Part shown: positions 13,651 through 16,476 of the stretch, one piece after another
Position numbering within the stretch: the first letter of the stretch is position 1
Layout: every line of letters starts with the position of its first letter
Origin: JACPXH01 sp964409225
Lineage (GTDB): Bacteria; Patescibacteriota; Minisyncoccia; JACPXH01
NCBI GenBank assembly: GCA_964409225.1
Contig: CAYPCM010000016.1
Coordinates: 1 to 16,476 of the forward strand
DNA length: 16,476 bases
Reading direction: 5' to 3'
Made by a program: the position numbers and the translations under genes
The notes under the pieces: generated by a model
The model's input: only the letters and a program-made list of their open reading frames with translations
Told to the model about the DNA's origin: nothing
The model's database searches: none

Positions 13651-13697
13651 CCCGCCCCGTTGGCGGGACGGTCCGGCGCCGCAAGGACGGCTGTTTT
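13651..13697 (+). terminator. Weak terminator-like hairpins after the secreted protein
   Basis: CCCGCC (13651-13656) and GGCGGG (13662-13667) form a 6-bp hairpin, and GCCG/CGGC (13678-13681 with 13688-13691) is followed by TGTTTT. Neither is a textbook terminator. The stretch 13698-13798 shows no gene and no further clear structure. Confidence 0.3.
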
Positions 13698-13798
13698 GGG
13701 TTGTGTTTGCGACGAGGGATTGTCCTCAACAAATCGCGATGGTATGGTAGAAATAGTTTCGTGAGTTTACGGTAGCAGCGGTCTCTATTTTACGGAAG

Positions 13799-13856
13799 AC
13801 GGTTTTGCGGCGCCTATCGGTGCCCGCCTACCGGCGGGCAGGCATAGCAAAACCGT
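13799..13856. repeat. Nested palindromic repeat upstream of the tRNA
   Basis: ACGGTTTTGC (13799-13808) and GCAAAACCGT (13847-13856) form a perfect 10-bp outer stem. Inside, TGCCCGCC and GGCGGGCA (13821-13828 with 13833-13840) form an 8-bp hairpin with a TACC loop. It is non-coding. Confidence 0.65.
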
Positions 13857-13875
13857 GCTCGGCCGTCGCAGTGCT

Positions 13876-13901
13876 CGATTTGACGGCACGCCGTCAAATC
13901 G
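13876..13901. repeat. 12-bp perfect palindrome just before tRNA-Arg
   Basis: CGATTTGACGGC (13876-13887) and GCCGTCAAATCG (13890-13901) are exact inverted repeats with only AC between them, ending 10 bases before the tRNA. The same 2-base AC spacer is seen in the 14-bp hairpin at 894-923. It may be a cruciform-forming insertion or influence tRNA transcription. Confidence 0.6.
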
Positions 13902-13911
13902 CCGGCCTCGC

Positions 13912-13985
13912 GTCCTCGTAGTTCAACTGGATAGAACGTCGGCCTCCGAAGCCGAAGATTGCGCGTTCGAATCGCGCCGAGGACA
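13912..13985 (+). tRNA. tRNA-Arg (anticodon CCG)
   Basis: A complete cloverleaf can be drawn by eye. The acceptor stem GTCCTCG (13912-13918) pairs with CGAGGAC (13978-13984). The D stem is GTTC/GAAC (13921-13924 with 13934-13937) around a GG-containing loop. The anticodon stem TCGGC/GCCGA (13939-13943 with 13951-13955) carries loop CTCCGAA with anticodon CCG at 13946-13948. The T stem GCGCG/CGCGC (13961-13965 with 13973-13977) has loop TTCGAAT. The discriminator base is A13985. CCA is not encoded. It reads the codon CGG. Confidence 0.95.
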
Positions 13986-13996
13986 CTAGGAAAAAT

Positions 13997-14060
13997 GCGG
14001 GGCAAGGGCGCGCTTCTATCCGAAAGAAGAAATCGGGGATTCAAATCTTCTCCGGGACGC
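13997..14060 (+). repeat. tRNA-like repeat unit, copy 1 (CCG anticodon-arm-like)
   Basis: This 64-base stretch, 12 bases after tRNA-Arg, shares GCGGGGCAAG (13997-14006) and TCTCCGGGACGC (14049-14060) exactly with copy 2 at 14669-14728. In its middle, CTTCT/AGAAG (14013-14017 with 14025-14029) encloses a 7-base loop ATCCGAA that nearly equals the tRNA-Arg anticodon loop, with T at position 33 and CCG. A 5-base spacer, GGGGA, and a T-loop-like TTCAAAT follow at tRNA spacing, but the T stem pairs poorly and no 5' acceptor strand matches CCGGGAC. It is best seen as a tRNA-derived remnant or tRNA-like RNA. Confidence 0.6.
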
Positions 14061-14074
14061 TGAGTCGCCGATGC

Positions 14075-14102
14075 TTGTATCTTCTCCGCAGTCGGCTATA
14101 CT
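14075..14102 (+). promoter_or_regulatory. hicB promoter, probable leaderless start
   Basis: TATACT (14097-14102) resembles a -10 hexamer, with TTGTAT (14075-14080) 16 bases upstream as a weak -35. The hicB ATG at 14110 is 7 bases after the -10, so transcription should begin at or next to the start codon. No Shine-Dalgarno is present. Confidence 0.5.
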
Positions 14103-14109
14103 TTCAGTA

Positions 14110-14319
14110 ATGAATGCCAGCAAAAAAGAGTTTTTAATACAGACCAAGGACGGTGCGTTTCGAGTCCGCATCTGGTGGGATAAGGCCGACCGGGCATATT
14201 TGGTGAAAGGCATCAGCCTGCTGGGGGTTGTTACCTTCGGCCGAACGCTCGCCGAAGCAAAACGAATGGCTCGAGAGGCACTGGAGCTCTACTGCGAGTG
14301 CGCGATAGATGAAAATTAA
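14110..14319 (+). CDS. hicB: HicB family antitoxin (short form)
   Basis: A 69-residue protein with the HicB-type partial RNase H fold: FRVRIWWDKADRAYLVKGISLLGVVTFGRTLAEAKRMAREALELYCE, matching the family pattern of strands followed by the G.T..EA...A.EAL helix. It should bind and neutralise HicA. It is at the short end for HicB and has no C-terminal helix-turn-helix or ribbon-helix-helix domain, so autoregulation may need another feature. ATG 14110 was chosen because homology begins there and a -10 lies directly upstream. The antitoxin gene precedes the toxin gene, the reverse of the E. coli hicAB order. The pair lies between two tRNA-like repeat units. Confidence 0.8.
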   Translation: MNASKKEFLIQTKDGAFRVRIWWDKADRAYLVKGISLLGVVTFGRTLAEAKRMAREALELYCECAIDEN

Positions 14320-14320
14320 A

Positions 14321-14333
14321 TCATCATTGATGA
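14321..14333. promoter_or_regulatory. Small palindrome between hicB and hicA
   Basis: TCATCA-T-TGATGA is a 13-base perfect palindrome directly after the hicB stop. It could be an operator or a translational hairpin for hicA, but it is short and could arise by chance. Confidence 0.25.
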
Positions 14334-14387
14334 CACCGGGCGGGCTTTCGGCAAGTTGCCAAAATCGCGCGTTATTGAGCTTGTTCG

Positions 14388-14624
14388 ATGAGCATCATCC
14401 CGGTTTTGCGGTCGAGGGAAATCATAGCTGCGTTGCTGAAGGCTGGTTTCAGGATCGTAAGACAGGTTGGAAGTCATGTTCGTCTTCGGCACGCGAGCGA
14501 TCCGACCCGGCAGACATCGGTGCCAACGCATCCCGGTGATATTCCCCGCTGGCTCGTGCGGGAGATCCTAACGCAGGCCAGGATTTCCGTGAGGGAATTT
14601 TTAAAACTTTTGAGAAAGCGGTAG
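14388..14624 (+). CDS. hicA: HicA family mRNA interferase toxin
   Basis: HicA toxins have a dsRNA-binding-like fold and cleave mRNA; they are held inactive by HicB. The 78-residue product shows the family pattern: an N-terminal helix RSREIIAALLKAGFRIVRQ, the catalytic GSHVRLRH segment (His at residue 28) and the strand-turn TSVPTHPGDIPRWLVREIL leading to the last helix. The length is usual. It follows hicB after 68 bases. No ribosome site is evident at ATG 14388. The catalytic His is intact, so the toxin is probably active. Confidence 0.87.
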   Translation: MSIIPVLRSREIIAALLKAGFRIVRQVGSHVRLRHASDPTRQTSVPTHPGDIPRWLVREILTQARISVREFLKLLRKR

Positions 14625-14633
14625 CTACCAAAT

Positions 14634-14728
14634 AGCAGTTCGAACCTGCCTGAGAGCGAAGAAAAAGTGCGGGGCAAGTGCCGTGCTTCCGGAGCTCGAG
14701 ACGGGGGCTCAGATTCTCTCCGGGACGC
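14634..14728 (+). repeat. tRNA-like repeat unit, copy 2, with T-arm remnant
   Basis: A T-arm-like hairpin GCAG-TTCGAAC-CTGC (14635-14649) is followed, after 24 bases from TTCGAA, by GCGGGGCAAG (14669-14678); in the tRNA-Arg unit the same two landmarks are 25 bases apart. The block ends in TCTCCGGGACGC (14717-14728), identical to copy 1. Between them CGTGC/GCTCG (14682-14686 with 14694-14698, one mismatch) encloses TTCCGGA, again with T33 and CCG, and GGGGG/TCTCT (14703-14707 with 14715-14719, three G-T pairs) forms a T-arm-like stem. A competing stem, 14687-14694 with 14718-14725, is also possible. No complete tRNA can be folded. Confidence 0.55.
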
Positions 14729-14844
14729 CCACGGCTTTTGTATCGGAAGACTCGGAGGGCTGGATTTTAGGAAATTCCGTAGACGCGGTTATTGCAAAAT
14801 TTAGTAGAATTGGTTACCCTGAATTCACATTACTCGTTTAAAAT

Positions 14845-15354
14845 ATGGAGACACAACAAACTTCAGCAACCGATACGCGAATCCCGGGCGGTATTACATT
14901 CGTCGTGGTGTTATGTTATACCATCGCGGCTCTAAACATTCTGCATCTTTTCTTGCCCGATTCGATAACAACAGGAAGTAGGTTTTATGGATTTTTTGTT
15001 TCAATACTATCGTCAATTGGATTTAACGCATTGTTGAATATGGTTGGTCTCGGCAATTGGGCCTACGGCGGCAGTTCACATTTAGTTTTTTCCACAATAG
15101 ATATCAACCTTACGAGTCTCGCCCTAGTAGGAATGAGCGTTGTCTGGTTTTTGATGGGGAGGGCTCTATCGGCAAGAAAAAGGGTGTCAAGGATATTTGC
15201 GATAGTAGGTTTTGCCCCGATAGGAATCATTGGAGCAATTTGGTCGGTATATCAGAGCGAATTTTTTTACTTCCTCTCTTTTTTCGCATTGCCGATTAAT
15301 GTACTCGCGAGTGCCTATTTGATTTTTAGTAAAAAAGTCAGGGCTGTATTTTAA
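14845..15354 (+). CDS. AT-rich hypothetical membrane protein
   Basis: A 169-residue protein with about five hydrophobic segments (roughly residues 16-38, 46-70, 84-105, 113-132 and 137-161) and basic loops such as LSARKRVSR near 106-114. I do not recognise a family. The gene is visibly poorer in G+C than its neighbours (22 of 60 bases from 14941 by hand count) and uses many A/T-ending codons, suggesting recent acquisition. There is no Shine-Dalgarno before ATG 14845; TAGAAT at 14805-14810 is a possible -10. It lies directly downstream of the hicBA/tRNA-like unit and converges with the minus-strand gene. Confidence 0.7.
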   Translation: METQQTSATDTRIPGGITFVVVLCYTIAALNILHLFLPDSITTGSRFYGFFVSILSSIGFNALLNMVGLGNWAYGGSSHLVFSTIDINLTSLALVGMSVVWFLMGRALSARKRVSRIFAIVGFAPIGIIGAIWSVYQSEFFYFLSFFALPINVLASAYLIFSKKVRAVF

Positions 15355-15381
15355 GGAGTACGAACCGCACAATACTATGGG

Positions 15382-15415
15382 AAAAGATACGCGCGGTCCG
15401 TGCTGGACCGCGCGT
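15382..15415 (-). terminator. Intrinsic terminator for the minus-strand gene
   Basis: ACGCGCGGTCC (15389-15399) and GGACCGCGCGT (15405-15415) form a perfect 11-bp stem with a 5-base loop. On the minus strand the stem is followed by ATCTTTT, a short T-rich tail. The stem begins at the last base of the minus-strand stop codon. It could also stop read-through from the plus-strand membrane gene. Confidence 0.75.
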
Positions 15416-16476
15416 TAGGGTTTGCCTTGGTTCGCCTGACGTTTCCGCCGGGCCCGAAAGAGCTGGAGTTGACTACCGTTTTGTCTGGGCTGTGGTTTCG
15501 CCGTCGGACGCCGGGCCAAGCCGCGGCGCGATTTGGCATTTCGGTAGTGCCCCGGCAGTTGCCGCCACCCCGGCATGAGCTCTGGCGCGCGCCCCGGGTA
15601 GGTGAGGTGTTCGCCTGCGCGTACCATGACCCCCCAGTCATAGTAGGGGCCTGCCGGGATTCGGATGCGGCAGGTTGCCTCCACCGGGCAGAAGCGGCAC
15701 GAATCCCGATAGCTCATGGGCCAACTCGTCACCGAACGGAGCTCCTCGTCTTTCACGAGTCGGGCGGTAACCGCCCGCCGTTTCGGTTTCTGCTTGGCGA
15801 AGGACTTGTTGCCGTAGTAATCGGCACACAACTCTCTCGAGAGGAACCACAACCCGTGCGACACCGGGTAGGAGTCAAGGCCGTGGCGGACGAGGAAGTC
15901 CTCTGACCAGCGGATGACCGTATCCACCAGTCGATCGCTGATGCGCACTGCCGGATAGCGGCGCATTCCGGGCGGTCGGCGCCGCGCACGGTTCTTTGTC
16001 TTTCCCGGGCCAAGCCGGGCGAATGGCGCGAGGATGATTTCGTGCTCGAAGAGGATGCGCAAGCAGTGGAAGTCGACGATAAGCGGGAGCGCAAACCTTT
16101 CTACGAGCCCGAATTCTTGCAGCCACAGGGTTAAGAGCGAAAAAATCTTTCGCTGCATGCCGGCGAAGGTGCCATCCACGGCGCGGAATGTTGCCTCGAA
16201 CCGACTTGCCTCGGGGCGATGCTCGCGCGACGTGACCGTGCGGTAGACATTCTGGATGTCGCCGTCGAAGATACGGATGAGTGTGCCCGCGTTCTCGCGC
16301 CAGTGACCCACGTGCTCTTCTAGCTTGTACGAGTAGGTACCCGCGCCTTTTTCGCTGTCCGCGCCTTGGAAGTCGCGAGCGACCTCGCGGATCGCCCGAA
16401 AGAATTTGGCTTCGGGCATCGCGGCGACGATGTGCGGATCGAACAGGTGCGGATGGTGTTCCCAGAGTATGCGCGT
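15415..16476 (-). CDS. Uncharacterised protein with Cys cluster, 5' end beyond the window
   Basis: The frame is open to the window edge, giving 353 residues; the 19 codons upstream of the ATG at 16419 (including ILWEHHPHLFDPHIVAA) read as continuous protein, so the true start is probably outside. Counting from that ATG, a helical part (residues about 87-130, with LPLIVDFHCLRILFEHEI) is followed by SHGLWFLSRELCADYYGN (187-204), and the cluster CRFCPVEATC (Cys241, Cys244, Cys250). The LW..xRELC segment plus CxxCPx4C resembles, loosely, the end of iron-sulfur helix-hairpin-helix DNA glycosylases, but the fourth Cys at canonical spacing is absent. The C-terminus is basic and low-complexity. I do not assign a function. 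Confidence 0.7.
   Translation of the reverse strand, partial: TRILWEHHPHLFDPHIVAAMPEAKFFRAIREVARDFQGADSEKGAGTYSYKLEEHVGHWRENAGTLIRIFDGDIQNVYRTVTSREHRPEASRFEATFRAVDGTFAGMQRKIFSLLTLWLQEFGLVERFALPLIVDFHCLRILFEHEIILAPFARLGPGKTKNRARRRPPGMRRYPAVRISDRLVDTVIRWSEDFLVRHGLDSYPVSHGLWFLSRELCADYYGNKSFAKQKPKRRAVTARLVKDEELRSVTSWPMSYRDSCRFCPVEATCRIRIPAGPYYDWGVMVRAGEHLTYPGRAPELMPGWRQLPGHYRNAKSRRGLARRPTAKPQPRQNGSQLQLFRARRKRQANQGKP

Noticed and set aside
14309..14539. Open frame overlapping the hicB-hicA gap and hicA in another frame
   Set aside because: It has no recognisable homology and overlaps the well-supported HicA frame.
13997..14728. Integron attC sites or a CRISPR array as explanation of the repeats around hicBA
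   Set aside because: There is no GTT-type core site pair, no integrase, only two units, and no spacer-repeat periodicity; tRNA-like features fit better.
14634..14728. A second functional tRNA after hicA
   Set aside because: A T-arm-like hairpin and an anticodon-arm-like hairpin are present, but no acceptor stem or D arm completes a cloverleaf.
15400..15906. Plus-strand open frame opposite the minus-strand gene
   Set aside because: It is antisense to a longer frame that has a terminator and a Cys motif, and its translation shows no domain.

Overview
The window looks like a piece of a GC-rich Candidate Phyla Radiation (Patescibacteria, probably Parcubacteria-like) chromosome. This is inferred from the gene set and style: a divergent RuvA, a FemA/FemB-type peptidoglycan bridge enzyme, a Mur ligase without its usual N-terminal domain, archease next to RtcB, a small EF-Tu-domain-2-like protein, a modular secreted beta-sandwich protein, short intergenic spacers filled with palindromes such as TGCCCGCC...GGCGGGCA and TTCGA..GTCGA arms, and several starts with no Shine-Dalgarno. 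No rRNA or marker gene confirms the lineage.

Layout, left to right. Positions 1-1178 hold ruvA (155-736), preceded by a short inverted-repeat element and followed by about 440 gene-free bases built of nested inverted repeats. Positions 1179-4495 carry an envelope group: a YjdF-like membrane protein, an overlapping FemA/FemB family transferase, and a MurE-like ligase, separated from each other and from the next gene by palindromic elements. Positions 4496-8448 carry an RNA repair and processing group: archease, a small zinc-ribbon protein, the RNA ligase RtcB, a 56-residue protein, and a beta-CASP metallo-beta-lactamase RNase, with a terminator and a promoter between the zinc-ribbon gene and rtcB. 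Positions 8449-11899 hold a SLOG/LOG-type Rossmann protein, the EF-like protein, an aromatic-amino-acid-type permease and an O-antigen-ligase-like membrane protein. Positions 11966-13648 encode a large secreted protein. Positions 13649-14840 are accessory: palindromes, tRNA-Arg(CCG), and a hicB-hicA toxin-antitoxin pair lying between two copies of a tRNA-like repeat. An AT-rich membrane-protein gene follows, then a converging, edge-truncated minus-strand gene with a Cys cluster.

The most unusual signal is a palindromic repeat (variable hairpin, conserved 17-base core, second small hairpin with changing but always complementary arms) inserted in frame inside two unrelated proteins. There are three tandem units in the FemA/FemB enzyme (2589-2746) and one in the permease (10404-10458), all read in the same frame as Ser-Pro-(His/Tyr)-(Gly/Asp)-Gln. 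This resembles protein-coding palindromic elements such as those known from Rickettsia. The second is the tRNA-Arg(CCG)/hicBA locus, where two units sharing 10- and 12-base identical blocks and anticodon-arm-like hairpins bracket the toxin-antitoxin pair.
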